Assembly: GCA_018662325.1 (NCBI GenBank)
Contig: JABJGM010000010.1
Coordinates: forward strand, 1 to 52,312
DNA: 52,312 bases
Reading direction: 5' to 3'
From: a bacterium
GTDB taxonomy: Bacteria; Patescibacteriota; Gracilibacteria; UBA1369; GCA-2718715
Shown in pieces: positions 34,488 to 43,567 of this stretch; within the stretch, counting starts at the first letter, position 1; the number at the start of each line of letters is the position of its first letter. Both the position numbers and the translations under genes were made by a program. The notes beneath the pieces were generated by a model that searched no databases, was not told where the DNA came from, and was given only the letters and a program-made list of their open reading frames with translations.

Positions 34488-34512
34488 AAAACACCCAACT
34501 AGGGTGTTTTTT
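34488..34512. terminator. Bidirectional terminator at the end of the MFS gene
   Basis: AAAACACCC / GGGTGTTTT (9-bp stem, 5-nt loop) with T runs on both strands; 15 bp beyond the MFS stop. Confidence 0.88.
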
Positions 34513-34526
34513 AATTCAAAATTTAA

Positions 34527-35690
34527 TTAGCCAGCCTCAACATTTCGTAAGCTAACAACATACAAAATCAAAAAGAGATTACTCAAAACTGCAATTAAAA
34601 AGAATACACTTTCAAGTCCAAAAGATTCTGATACAAAACCAGTTAAAAGCAAAATCAAAGAAGAAAAAATTGTTAAAAATTGACTATTAACAGACAACAT
34701 AGTTGAACGATTTGCATCATTTACTTTCTGATTAATAAAATTTGAAACTGTAGGATTATAAAGTCCTCTTAGAAAATAAAAAATAGACACAATACTTATC
34801 AAAATAAAAGTCTGCTTTAATACTCCAAACAACATTAAAAATAAAGTAAAAACTAAAGAGTGCAAAACTAAATATCGATCTACATTAAAAATTTTTCCTA
34901 CCGCATCCGATTTCAAAGCACCCAGCGCACGAAACACAAAAGTTATGGCAGCAATCACACCAAAATACTTTTGATTAATACCCATTTCCACATAAAAAGG
35001 CTGTAAGTATTGAAAAGTCACTAAAGCCAAAGATCCAATCAAAGCTGAAAAAACAAAAACTTTAGAAAATTTTGGTGTTTTAAATGCAAATTTCAAACTC
35101 TTTTTTAAGTGATCAAAAACTTTAACCTTACGATTATTTACAGGTTTCTCTTTCAAAAAAATAATTAAAAAGATTGATGAAATCGATAAAATAAATTCAA
35201 TCAAAAATGGTAGCCTAGGATTTAAAACATACAAAAAACCACCACTAATCGATGCAAAAACCCAAAACATATTCAAATTAAATTCAATTTTTCCATAGAT
35301 TTTCTTAAAATCTCTTTCTTTATCTAAAAGCTTTAAATCATTGTAAATAAAAGCCACATCCGCTCCCCCTTTCATAGCCTGACCACTTCCAAGTAAACTA
35401 TAACCAGCTAAAAAAATATAAAAATTATCAGCAAAAGCAAACAATCCAAATCCAAAAGTCATTAATATAGCTCCAATTAATAAACTGACTTTATTTCCAA
35501 AGCGATCCGCAAAAACACCTGCCGGAATTTGAAACAAAGATGAACACAATAAAAATCCCGCCACAACCATTGAAACCTCAGCTAAGCTAAGCCCCATCAA
35601 AATCATAAAAACAACAAATACTCCAATTGAAAAACTTGAATCCATGGAGATCATCGATAAAGCCAGTAATTTAATGTTTTTAGAGTACAT
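34527..35690 (-). CDS. MFS transporter (drug-efflux type)
   Basis: 387 aa, twelve membrane segments. Motif A between TM2 and TM3 is AGVFADRFGNKVSLLIG. The central loop (about 180-205) is basic. Likely a proton-coupled exporter; the substrate cannot be read from sequence. It is a paralogue of the MFS protein at 49593 (383 aa; TGVIADKFSRKLSVVLG in the same place). It follows the large repeat protein gene by 17 bp, so the two are probably cotranscribed within the tRNA-flanked segment. Confidence 0.88.
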   Translation of the reverse strand: MYSKNIKLLALSMISMDSSFSIGVFVVFMILMGLSLAEVSMVVAGFLLCSSLFQIPAGVFADRFGNKVSLLIGAILMTFGFGLFAFADNFYIFLAGYSLLGSGQAMKGGADVAFIYNDLKLLDKERDFKKIYGKIEFNLNMFWVFASISGGFLYVLNPRLPFLIEFILSISSIFLIIFLKEKPVNNRKVKVFDHLKKSLKFAFKTPKFSKVFVFSALIGSLALVTFQYLQPFYVEMGINQKYFGVIAAITFVFRALGALKSDAVGKIFNVDRYLVLHSLVFTLFLMLFGVLKQTFILISIVSIFYFLRGLYNPTVSNFINQKVNDANRSTMLSVNSQFLTIFSSLILLLTGFVSESFGLESVFFLIAVLSNLFLILYVVSLRNVEAG

Positions 35691-35707
35691 ATTTTTTCTT
35701 TGAGATA

Positions 35708-38700
35708 TTAACTTCTTTTCATTTCACGATAAGCTCTTAAATACATCATAGCAAAATTCCTATGTGGGGATACATATAATTGCCATCTGTTTTTAGCCCT
35801 ACCTCTTGTATGTCTTTTTCCATGAGATGTCCAAAAGCTAGCCCAATTAATCTCTTCAACATTTAACAATTGATCATTAATCGAATTTAAAAGTGGACGA
35901 TTTATAGCCATTGCTCCAGTACCTTTAGTAGAAATAATTTGAGCATTAGCAGACCTATTCAAAACATCACCAACTCGAGTATACCCACCACAAGACCCTA
36001 AAAAAACAAGTTTAGTATTTCTATCAATACTGGGTAGCGACCCACCAACATGATAACTATGCCCTCTATGCACCAACATATGAACGGGCAAATCACCCAT
36101 AGCAACCTTAACCGCTTCCAAGTTCCTATCGACCATATCTCTATCCTTTCCTGGCTTTGTTACATACATTCTAACCTTTCTTTCCCCAACTGACTTTTCA
36201 ATTATAACGTATTCGTTAGTTTCAACCTTCGGCCTTGGCTGTTTAGCAAGAAAATGATTAAAAGAACTATTTGCATCTTTGTCATAATAAAATAAATGCA
36301 TCTGAACATTTAACTTCCCTCCCCTTTTTTCTGGATCATCTATAAACATATCCGAAGTGTCTAAGGATTGAACTACTCTCATCTTGTAATTTTTCGAAAT
36401 TTCAAACAATTCACCTTCATTAATACCTAAAGTACTGATGAAAGTTGTGATTAAAAGACCATATAAAATAACAGAATTCTGATTCTCACTCTCTAACACT
36501 CGTTGATAATTTTCTAATAATAACTCACTAAACTCCTCTTTATACTTACCAGCACTACCACCAATTATTTCAGACACCGCTGTAAATTCGTGTAAATAAT
36601 TATCCTCCTCATCTAAATTATTTATAGTTTTCTCTAGCAATACTTTAGCATTGTCCTGAGACATAGTTTTTAAGAAATCGTCCAACCTTCCATATGTAAC
36701 ACACAATTTAATAAATGTTCTAAAGCCACTAAAATTAACGCTTTGTAATAATTCAAAAGCTGAATTCTTTACTTTTTTTAAAAAACGATTGAAAATACCA
36801 TTAAAAGTAGAAGTATACATCTCAGCTTCACCATGAACCATAATAACATACATTTCAAAAACAGATTTATCCTTCAGAGAGCTAAACCTTATACTATCAC
36901 TAGAGTTGTGTAAATCATTAATAGATCTCACCATTCTTTCAGATTGTGAACCAAGATAAAACCTTAAAAATTTAGAACTAGAGTAATATTGCTGAACAGT
37001 AAAATCTCTCATAAGAACTTGTAACCGATCATTTGATAGGTTTTCTTCTGAGGTCGATTCATACTCAAACAATACAATCACATGCCACTCCTCTTGAAAT
37101 TCTACAGAAGAATAAAGAACCTGCTTAATCTGGGGCAAAAATTCTAATAACGTATTATATGCTCCCTTCTTAAAAGCAGCATCTACAATCCGCCTACATT
37201 TCTCAACACCTTGATTTCCATAAACCTCCTTAACCTGAGGCAAGACTCCTAATAAATGCGCATATTGATAGTACTGAAGAGCACCATCAACAATCTCCTT
37301 ACATTTTTGAATACCTTGATCTCCATAAACCTCCTTGATTTTAAACAAGACTACCAATAAATCCTTATGTTTACCGTTGTTAAGAGCACCATCAAGAATC
37401 TCCTTACATTTCGCAAAACCTTGATCTCCATAAATACTTTTTATAAAATCTAAACGATGGACAAGTTCACCAATATAAAAACCATCATAGAGATTAATAA
37501 AATGTTCAACTATTGCCTTACATTTTGCAACACCTTGATCGCCATAAAACTGCTTAATCTGTGGTAAACATCCTATTATACCATCTGGAGAATACGACTG
37601 CATAACTTCTGTAATTATATCCTCAAATTCTTGCTTCCATTTTTGATCTCCATATACATCCCTCAGTATATCTGGGTAAGACAAAAGAGATAAACCTTTA
37701 TCATTAACGATATCCGATATATAAGTAACAATCTCCCTACATTTATCAATACCTTGATTTCCGTAAATATCTTTTACTATATCAAAGTATGGTAACAACA
37801 GATAGTGGTACCCACCACTCAAAAACTCCTCTACAACTTTCTTCGCTTTATCATTACCAAGAGCTTTTTTAATAACCATTAGATTAGAAGCTAAAACATC
37901 ATTAATTGATAAATAAATAGAATTCAAGCATTGATCTAAAATTAAATTACAAAACTTAATTCCTTTTCTTTTTTTAATTAATAACAAATTTGGTAATAAC
38001 AAACTCAAATCAGTAGTAAGATTAAAACTATCAAATTCTTCCTCTCTTAAACTTATTAAACTTTGAAAATCTTCAACTCTAGAATTAGACCTCAAACAAT
38101 CGACTCTTACATACAAATCAGCATCACTAAAATCAATTTCGTTACCGTTAGAATCTATAACTGTTTTAACTTTTACTTGATTCACTACTACAATTTCACC
38201 CTGATCATTGGTTGCCCTTAAAGCAGCAACAACTATACGTGAATTTAAATCTAAAGTAACTTGTGAAACATCAGTCTGAATAATTTCTTGAGGTATTCCC
38301 TCTAGATTATAAAAAGGATTAACCTGTTTCGAAACCTCAAAGCGGTCAAAAAGAGGTAAAACACCTTCCCTTAATTCCCCATTAACATCTAATAAACCTC
38401 GATCAGCATCACTAACCATATCCTCTAATCTTTCATTAACCATTACAAAATTCGAAGCAAAATCTCTTATCATCCAAAGCTTTATAACAATAAGTACTTT
38501 CTTAAGTTGCTTTCTCTCATTAATTTCCAAAGCAGACACACTAAAATCACTGGAAATCATCCTATTCATTAAATCACGGGTTTTAGGATGTTCCATGTAC
38601 CTTCGATATTGTTCATATTCCACATCAGACTTCAATCTTAAAATTTTTTCACGAGAGTCTTCAATAATATCTTCTTCCACAAAAGACTCAAAACTTGGTA

Positions 38701-38737
38701 TAGTTAATAGTTCACCAGGTGTATTTCTTTCTACCAT
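35708..38737 (-). CDS. Large helical-repeat protein with caspase/CHAT-like C-terminal domain
   Basis: 1009 aa, cytosolic (no signal peptide or membrane span). About 290-560 holds at least six helical repeats of 37-43 residues keyed by VYGDQGxxKCKEI (variants IYGNQG, FYGDQG, SIYGDQG, EVYGNQG, and a last degraded one). Residues 560-800 are helical. The C-terminal domain (about 850-1009) has MLVHRGHSYH (His 890/893) and, after a hydrophobic strand, LVFLGSCGGY with Cys 916: the hydrophobic-strand/His and strand/Cys pattern of clan CD peptidases (caspase, CHAT, separase). STKGTGAMAINRP follows. Likely a sensor plus peptidase effector. The MFS gene lies 17 bp downstream. Confidence 0.6.
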   Translation of the reverse strand: MVERNTPGELLTIPSFESFVEEDIIEDSREKILRLKSDVEYEQYRRYMEHPKTRDLMNRMISSDFSVSALEINERKQLKKVLIVIKLWMIRDFASNFVMVNERLEDMVSDADRGLLDVNGELREGVLPLFDRFEVSKQVNPFYNLEGIPQEIIQTDVSQVTLDLNSRIVVAALRATNDQGEIVVVNQVKVKTVIDSNGNEIDFSDADLYVRVDCLRSNSRVEDFQSLISLREEEFDSFNLTTDLSLLLPNLLLIKKRKGIKFCNLILDQCLNSIYLSINDVLASNLMVIKKALGNDKAKKVVEEFLSGGYHYLLLPYFDIVKDIYGNQGIDKCREIVTYISDIVNDKGLSLLSYPDILRDVYGDQKWKQEFEDIITEVMQSYSPDGIIGCLPQIKQFYGDQGVAKCKAIVEHFINLYDGFYIGELVHRLDFIKSIYGDQGFAKCKEILDGALNNGKHKDLLVVLFKIKEVYGDQGIQKCKEIVDGALQYYQYAHLLGVLPQVKEVYGNQGVEKCRRIVDAAFKKGAYNTLLEFLPQIKQVLYSSVEFQEEWHVIVLFEYESTSEENLSNDRLQVLMRDFTVQQYYSSSKFLRFYLGSQSERMVRSINDLHNSSDSIRFSSLKDKSVFEMYVIMVHGEAEMYTSTFNGIFNRFLKKVKNSAFELLQSVNFSGFRTFIKLCVTYGRLDDFLKTMSQDNAKVLLEKTINNLDEEDNYLHEFTAVSEIIGGSAGKYKEEFSELLLENYQRVLESENQNSVILYGLLITTFISTLGINEGELFEISKNYKMRVVQSLDTSDMFIDDPEKRGGKLNVQMHLFYYDKDANSSFNHFLAKQPRPKVETNEYVIIEKSVGERKVRMYVTKPGKDRDMVDRNLEAVKVAMGDLPVHMLVHRGHSYHVGGSLPSIDRNTKLVFLGSCGGYTRVGDVLNRSANAQIISTKGTGAMAINRPLLNSINDQLLNVEEINWASFWTSHGKRHTRGRAKNRWQLYVSPHRNFAMMYLRAYREMKRS

Positions 38738-38871
38738 AAATAATATTTAATAAACTATTCATAATATTTTAACACAAAAAATTATATATGTCTAAGTAAT
38801 TAAACAATAGGTTAGGTTAATTTAATTCAAGAATCTATTCTACCCTAACTTACAAGTAATTTATTATTAAA

Positions 38872-38986
38872 AAAAAATTAAAACTTGATACCCTCACAAA
38901 TTCTGCTAAATTAAGTTAAGAACAAAATTAAACTAAACGCCATTATAGCTCAGTTGGTAGAGCGCACCCATGGTAAGGGTGAGGTC
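38872..38986 (+). repeat. 115-bp direct repeat, copy 2
   Basis: Exact copy of 32762-32876. The stretch 38738-38871 between the large protein gene and this repeat has no gene. Confidence 0.95.
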
Positions 38987-39014
38987 TCGGGTTCGATTCC
39001 CGATAATGGCTCCA
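38939..39014 (+). tRNA. tRNA-Thr(GGU), copy 2
   Basis: Same acceptor, D and anticodon arms as copy 1, anticodon GGT, encoded CCA, but the T-arm is TCGGG-TTCGATT-CCCGA. Both T-stems are fully paired. The changes on one side of the stem are matched on the other. Confidence 0.96.
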
Positions 39015-39109
39015 TTTTTAAATATTGAAATTTACAAACATATAAAATTACAAATTTGCTATTAGAGGACACACGTAGTATGTTAACACCAAACTAAAGC
39101 GACTATACT

Positions 39110-39925
39110 ATGACACGAAAATTTTATATAGTTATCTTAATCATAAGTTTAATGTTTGGGATACATTATTACTACAATCAGTTATCTGAATTTAAAACTA
39201 TAGAATCTCAAAAAGAATCTGTAGCAAGCAATGATTTCATTCAAGCAGAAAATCAAGACAACCTAAGTGACACTCAATCATTTATGACTTTTAATATTAG
39301 TGAAAATATTACAGCTTACAAAAACCTATATTCATTCGCAAACCAAGAAAAAGTGAATATAAACGGATACCATATTAAAGACAGCTATCTATTTTATAAA
39401 AACACAAAACTCAAAGATCAAACTTTAAATAAACTAATGGATCGGATGATGGATAAACATTACTTAACACAAGTAATATCTAAGGGACCTGTTGACCATC
39501 TATATTTTCAAACTCAGGCAGACTGCTGTCAATGCTACTTCTTCAACTCTAAATACATAGAAGTTGATAGAAAAACAAAACAAACATTAGTCCAAGAATT
39601 TACTAATCAAGACTCTTTCATGTTTAGAAACTCTGCTATTATGAATTATAGCCTAACCTCACCAGATGGAACCAAAATCGCATATTTAAAATTCGACAGA
39701 TATAATTACGACTATTTTTCTGAAGTTATTGGTCCAGAAAGTATTTTTATCTTAGATCTGATCACAAATGAAGAAAAGCTTCTAGGTAATGTCCAAAATG
39801 GAACAAGCCTGGTTTCTATAAATCGAGATCCGTCATATTTTGACTCATTAGTCATAAATAAAGATCTAATATATTGGCAGAACAATCCACAAGAATTGAT
39901 TGTAAAAGTACCATATTCTAAATAG
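39110..39925 (+). CDS. Membrane-anchored extracytoplasmic protein, unknown
   Basis: 271 aa. N-terminal anchor (about 5-22, FYIVILIISLMFGIHYYY), then an outside domain. Contains a CCQC cluster (about 138-141) and SPDGTKIAYLKFDRYNYDYF, which resembles a blade of a TolB/WD-like beta-propeller. A single propeller blade is not enough to call the fold. First gene after tRNA copy 2; the start lies next to a TATACT element, so its promoter is unclear. Confidence 0.6.
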   Translation: MTRKFYIVILIISLMFGIHYYYNQLSEFKTIESQKESVASNDFIQAENQDNLSDTQSFMTFNISENITAYKNLYSFANQEKVNINGYHIKDSYLFYKNTKLKDQTLNKLMDRMMDKHYLTQVISKGPVDHLYFQTQADCCQCYFFNSKYIEVDRKTKQTLVQEFTNQDSFMFRNSAIMNYSLTSPDGTKIAYLKFDRYNYDYFSEVIGPESIFILDLITNEEKLLGNVQNGTSLVSINRDPSYFDSLVINKDLIYWQNNPQELIVKVPYSK

Positions 39926-39954
39926 CTCCACTTTTAACAGTAAACATTTAAGAC

Positions 39955-40647
39955 TTAAATAGCTCGCGGTTTTAAATAAACAACTGGCATTGATAAATTA
40001 TCACTCTCTAAACATTGCATCATTATCACATTAGCAACATCTTGAAATGAAACACCTTTTTCTTCTACAAAATTTTTAAAACGAATATTAGGTGGCACTA
40101 CACAAACCATATTTACATTTTTCGTAGCTAAATTCTCTTGCATAGTTTCTGTAAAACGAATAACCGCAGCTTTATCAGCAGAATAAACAGGACAACTGCC
40201 CTCATTCACAGCAGATACAGAGCTCACATTTACAATAGTTCCAGATTGTCTTTCTAACATATATGGCAAAACTAATTTTGTCATATAAACAATCGATCTA
40301 TAAGTCGTATGAATCTCAGCGTCAATTTGGTCTACTGTAATTTGTGTTAAATCCCAACCAATCAAACAATCTGAAGCAGTGTTCACAACAATATCAATAT
40401 TACCAAACTCACTAAGAGACTTATCAACTATATTTTGACATTTAGAAAAATCCTTTACATCTACCTCAAGAATAAGAGATTTTACTTCAAGCTCATTTAA
40501 TTCAGCTTGTAGACTTTTTAAAGATTCCAAACTTCTGCCTGCCAAAACTAAGTTCGCACCAGCTCTTGCAAAACTTTTAGACAAAGTAGAACCCAAATTA
40601 CCACTAGCACCAGTAATTAGAACAGTTTTATTCTTAAAATCAAACAT
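39955..40647 (-). CDS. Short-chain dehydrogenase/reductase
   Basis: 230 aa classical SDR. NAD(P) motif TGASGNLG (12-19), NTAS (89-92), Ser 142/143 in NVSSVS, and the catalytic YSADK (Tyr 155, Lys 159). AGRS after the second strand suggests an NADP(H) preference. Slightly short (no C-terminal substrate loop), substrate unknown. Monocistronic; the 167-bp upstream gap shows no gene. Confidence 0.9.
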   Translation of the reverse strand: MFDFKNKTVLITGASGNLGSTLSKSFARAGANLVLAGRSLESLKSLQAELNELEVKSLILEVDVKDFSKCQNIVDKSLSEFGNIDIVVNTASDCLIGWDLTQITVDQIDAEIHTTYRSIVYMTKLVLPYMLERQSGTIVNVSSVSAVNEGSCPVYSADKAAVIRFTETMQENLATKNVNMVCVVPPNIRFKNFVEEKGVSFQDVANVIMMQCLESDNLSMPVVYLKPRAI

Positions 40648-40814
40648 TTAATTTTTAAAATTAATATTAATGAGACAACATATTAAGTAAGCTCAAACAA
40701 AATAATATCAAAAAACGATATCTCAAACAAGTTACCAAAATTATCTTTCATCCTTTTAAATAATTATTTTCAACAGATTTACAGCTAAATAGCACTTGGC
40801 ATCAACCCAAATTA

Positions 40815-41678
40815 CTAACCTAAAAATTTTTGCACTCTATCATTCCAACTACTAATAGTTTCTGATAAATCCTTTAAACGCTCTAAAGATTGATATTCTT
40901 GTTTTAAAGTATCCAAACGTTTACTCAAAACTAAATCATTAGACAATATATCAGCAGATTCAAAAACTGGATTTAAATCAATCAAACTACTTATTTCGTT
41001 ATATTGAGTAAGTAACACTTCGCCAGTTAAAATATCTGCCTCTAAATTACTTAAGGCACTCTCAATAGAAGAAACATCTTGCAAATTAAATTTGTATCTT
41101 ATATTACCAGAGTCGTTTACTAGAAACATTTGACTCTTCTCTTCTAAAAAACTATTTAGATATCGAATCATAAAATACAGAATTCTATCAATAAAAGCTC
41201 TAACAGTTTTTGAACCCGATGGTCTTAAATCATATTCGTTATATAAATAGGAACCTTTTTGAATAAGTAATTCATCACATCCCAAAGCATAATCCGTTAA
41301 CAAATATGCTTGAACATCCAGATCTTCGTCCTCAACCTTTAAAGCAACGCTATTTTTTGGCCTTGAGGTCTCATACAAATGCTGTAGCTTTTCTAAAAGT
41401 TTTAACATATCTAAGGGATCAAATCTATCTTCAAATCCATTACAAAGTTTAAAAAAAATTCTATCAACACATGATGTATTATGCTCTAAAACATGAGACA
41501 TTTGATCATTTAAATCAATCTGTCTACAAAGTTCAAATGACAATTTAGTCCGCCAAGAACGTCTTCTTGGATCAACAAAAGGAGTAGTCCTGCCAGCAAT
41601 CAATCTCTTAAGAAGACTACCAATCTCTTCAATGTTTATATACGGCTCATGTTTAGAAGCCAAAATTTTTTCATTCAT
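40815..41678 (-). CDS. Unknown helical protein (287 aa)
   Basis: ATG at 41678. Helical, charged, no membrane segment or signal. Near the N-terminus a basic PRRRSWRTKL (about 37-46); C-terminal third looks like a coiled coil (KRLDTLKQEYQSLERLKDL, about 250-268). Family not recognised. Divergent from the TrmB-type regulator at 41843, with the latter's promoter between them. Confidence 0.55.
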   Translation of the reverse strand: MNEKILASKHEPYINIEEIGSLLKRLIAGRTTPFVDPRRRSWRTKLSFELCRQIDLNDQMSHVLEHNTSCVDRIFFKLCNGFEDRFDPLDMLKLLEKLQHLYETSRPKNSVALKVEDEDLDVQAYLLTDYALGCDELLIQKGSYLYNEYDLRPSGSKTVRAFIDRILYFMIRYLNSFLEEKSQMFLVNDSGNIRYKFNLQDVSSIESALSNLEADILTGEVLLTQYNEISSLIDLNPVFESADILSNDLVLSKRLDTLKQEYQSLERLKDLSETISSWNDRVQKFLG

Positions 41679-41731
41679 AATTTTGTATTAAAATATATTT
41701 ATTTAAAAAACCAAAATTGATTTTTCATAGA

Positions 41732-41760
41732 TTGACAATATGTTACATTTCAAGTATAAT
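41732..41760 (+). promoter_or_regulatory. Promoter of the TrmB-type regulator
   Basis: TTGACA (41732-41737), 17-bp spacer, TATAAT (41755-41760): a perfect consensus. Start near 41767, which puts the in-frame frame extension upstream of 41843 in doubt and supports ATG 41843. Confidence 0.85.
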
Positions 41761-41842
41761 AAAGGCAACAAAAAGAGTTTTACGCAAGCCAAAAACCGCA
41801 TCTGTAAAACAAAATTACCTGTCGAATAATCTGACAAAACCT

Positions 41843-42586
41843 ATGTATGAAAACATATTAATCCAAAATGGATTCACCCCAAAAGAAGCAAAAGTATACC
41901 TCTCGATTCTTGAATATGGTCAAGCAACCATGTCAATGATTGCAAGAAAAACTAACCTCGAAAGACCAACAATCTACGATATAGTTAGTCGCCTAGAAAA
42001 CAAAGGATACGCTTCTACAATAAAAACCAAAGGAATCAAACATGTTACCGTTACCCCACCAAGTATAATTATTCAAAGACTTAAAAATTCGGTCTTCAGA
42101 GCAGAAAAAATTCTTCCAGACCTAATGGAAATGGCCTATAAATCACCCATAAAACCTCGAATTAAATTTTACGAAGGAACTAAAGGCTTAAAACAAGTTC
42201 TAACTGAATACTCTCAAGCATATGATGAAACATACGTATTTAGTGATTACTCAACTTATCCCAAAGATGTTCTTGCATTTATTTATAAAGAAATAATACC
42301 GGAAAGAATTCGCAGAAATTCCTTTACAAAAATGTTAGTAGTAAACACCCCTAAACACATTGATGTCAAAAAAAACGAAAAAAAATATTTTCAAGAACAC
42401 AGACTTATCAACTTTCCTTCAGGCATGGGACTAGAAAACCTAGAAGTACTACTTTGGGAGAACAAAATTGGATTTTTATCTTTTGGTAACAACGAACTGT
42501 TTGGCATGATAATCGAATCCAAATCAATCTCTCAAATGCTTAAAAATGTCCACTGCCTAATCTGGGAAAACGCCACCAAGCTTTAA
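41843..42586 (+). CDS. TrmB-type sugar-sensing transcription regulator
   Basis: 247 aa. N-terminal winged helix (about 5-70): NGFTPKEAKVYLSILEYGQA followed by MSMIARKTNLERPTIYDIV, typical TrmB (PF01978). A helical linker leads to a C-terminal sensor domain with IKFYEGTKGLKQVLTEY. It probably represses or activates a sugar or metabolite operon. The next gene is a second copy with a broken frame; upp comes after. Start chosen because the promoter excludes the longer frame and because the second copy has the same NPMYENIL start. Confidence 0.85.
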   Translation: MYENILIQNGFTPKEAKVYLSILEYGQATMSMIARKTNLERPTIYDIVSRLENKGYASTIKTKGIKHVTVTPPSIIIQRLKNSVFRAEKILPDLMEMAYKSPIKPRIKFYEGTKGLKQVLTEYSQAYDETYVFSDYSTYPKDVLAFIYKEIIPERIRRNSFTKMLVVNTPKHIDVKKNEKKYFQEHRLINFPSGMGLENLEVLLWENKIGFLSFGNNELFGMIIESKSISQMLKNVHCLIWENATKL

Positions 42587-42615
42587 AAGATTCTCTATTT
42601 ATACACCAAGTTGAA

Positions 42616-42644
42616 TTGACCAAAAAGTGAAAATAAGGTATTAT
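42616..42644 (+). promoter_or_regulatory. Promoter of the second TrmB-type copy
   Basis: TTGACC (42616-42621), 17-bp spacer, TATTAT (42639-42644). So the duplicated copy still has its own promoter. Confidence 0.55.
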
Positions 42645-42687
42645 AAAAAGATTTAAAATTCACTTGCTAAGTAATCTGACAAATCCT

Positions 42688-43431
42688 ATGTATGAAAATA
42701 TTTTAATTAAAAATGGCTTCACACCAAAAGAAGCAAAAGTATACCTATCAATCCTTGAATACGGACAAGCAACCATGTCGATGATTGCAAGAAAAACTAA
42801 ACTCGAAAGACCAACAATCTACGACATTGTTAGTCGTTTAGAAAATAAAGGCTACGCAAGCACACTTAAAACTAAAGGCATTAAACACGTAACTGTCACG
42901 CCACCAAATATTATTATCCAATCACTAAAAAGCTCACTCAAGCAAGCAGAAAAAATCCTTCCAGATTTAATGGAAATGGCTTACAATTAACCCATTAAAC
43001 CTCGAATTAAATTTTACGAAGGAATAAATGGGATGAAACAAGTACTAAGAGAATACTCTCACTCAACTCAAAATGCATATGTAATTACTGATTACTCAAC
43101 TTTTCCCAAAGAAGTTTTAGAGTTTATTTACAAAGAAATAATACCAGAAAGAATTCGCAGAAATTCCTTTACAAAAATGCTTGTAGGAGAAAACCTAAAA
43201 CACAGAAATGTCAAAAAAAACGAGAAAAAGTATCTTCAAGAACACAGACTTATAAATTTTCCAACAGGAATGGGCTTGGAAAACCAAGAAATATTACTTT
43301 GGGAAAACAAAATTGGATTTTTATCTTTTGGAAACAAAGAAATATTTGGAATGATAATTGAATCCAAATCCATTTTTCAAATGCTTGAAAATATCTTCTG
43401 TCTAATTTGGGAAAACGCCGATAACCTTTAA
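42688..43431 (+). pseudogene. Second TrmB-type regulator, split by one in-frame stop
   Basis: The frame from ATG 42688 to 43431 is a close paralogue of the preceding gene over its whole length, apart from one TAA at 42988-42990 after MAYN. The intact copy has AAATCACCC here; this one has AATTAACCC, so TCA (Ser) became TAA by a single base change, with a nearby silent-type change. No frameshift follows, and the sensor half continues with PIKPRIKFYEG and KQVLREYSH. Either a recent pseudogene, or two halves made separately: a DNA-binding domain of 100 aa and a sensor domain (ATG at 43033). Confidence 0.7.
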
Positions 43432-43515
43432 AAAAATCAATAGAATTACAACCATCTATTACAAAAACCTTGCATACTTAGTAAACAATTTCAAAAAACC
43501 AACTAGGCAATTTTA

Positions 43516-43543
43516 TTTACAATTTTTAACAATTAAATATACT
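43516..43543 (+). promoter_or_regulatory. Promoter of upp
   Basis: TTTACA (43516-43521), 16-bp spacer, TATACT (43538-43543). Start near 43551. Confidence 0.65.
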
Positions 43544-43567
43544 AGATAAAATAACCAATCTTACAAA

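Noticed and set aside
32762-38986. Classical integrase-made genomic island
   Set aside because: No integrase or transposase gene was found between the repeats, and the duplicated part is the 5' side of the tRNA rather than its 3' end, so I report it as unexplained rather than as a known type.
41717-41842. N-terminal extension of the TrmB-type regulator from 41717
   Set aside because: The perfect promoter at 41732-41760 lies inside it, and the paralogue starts at the equivalent of 41843.
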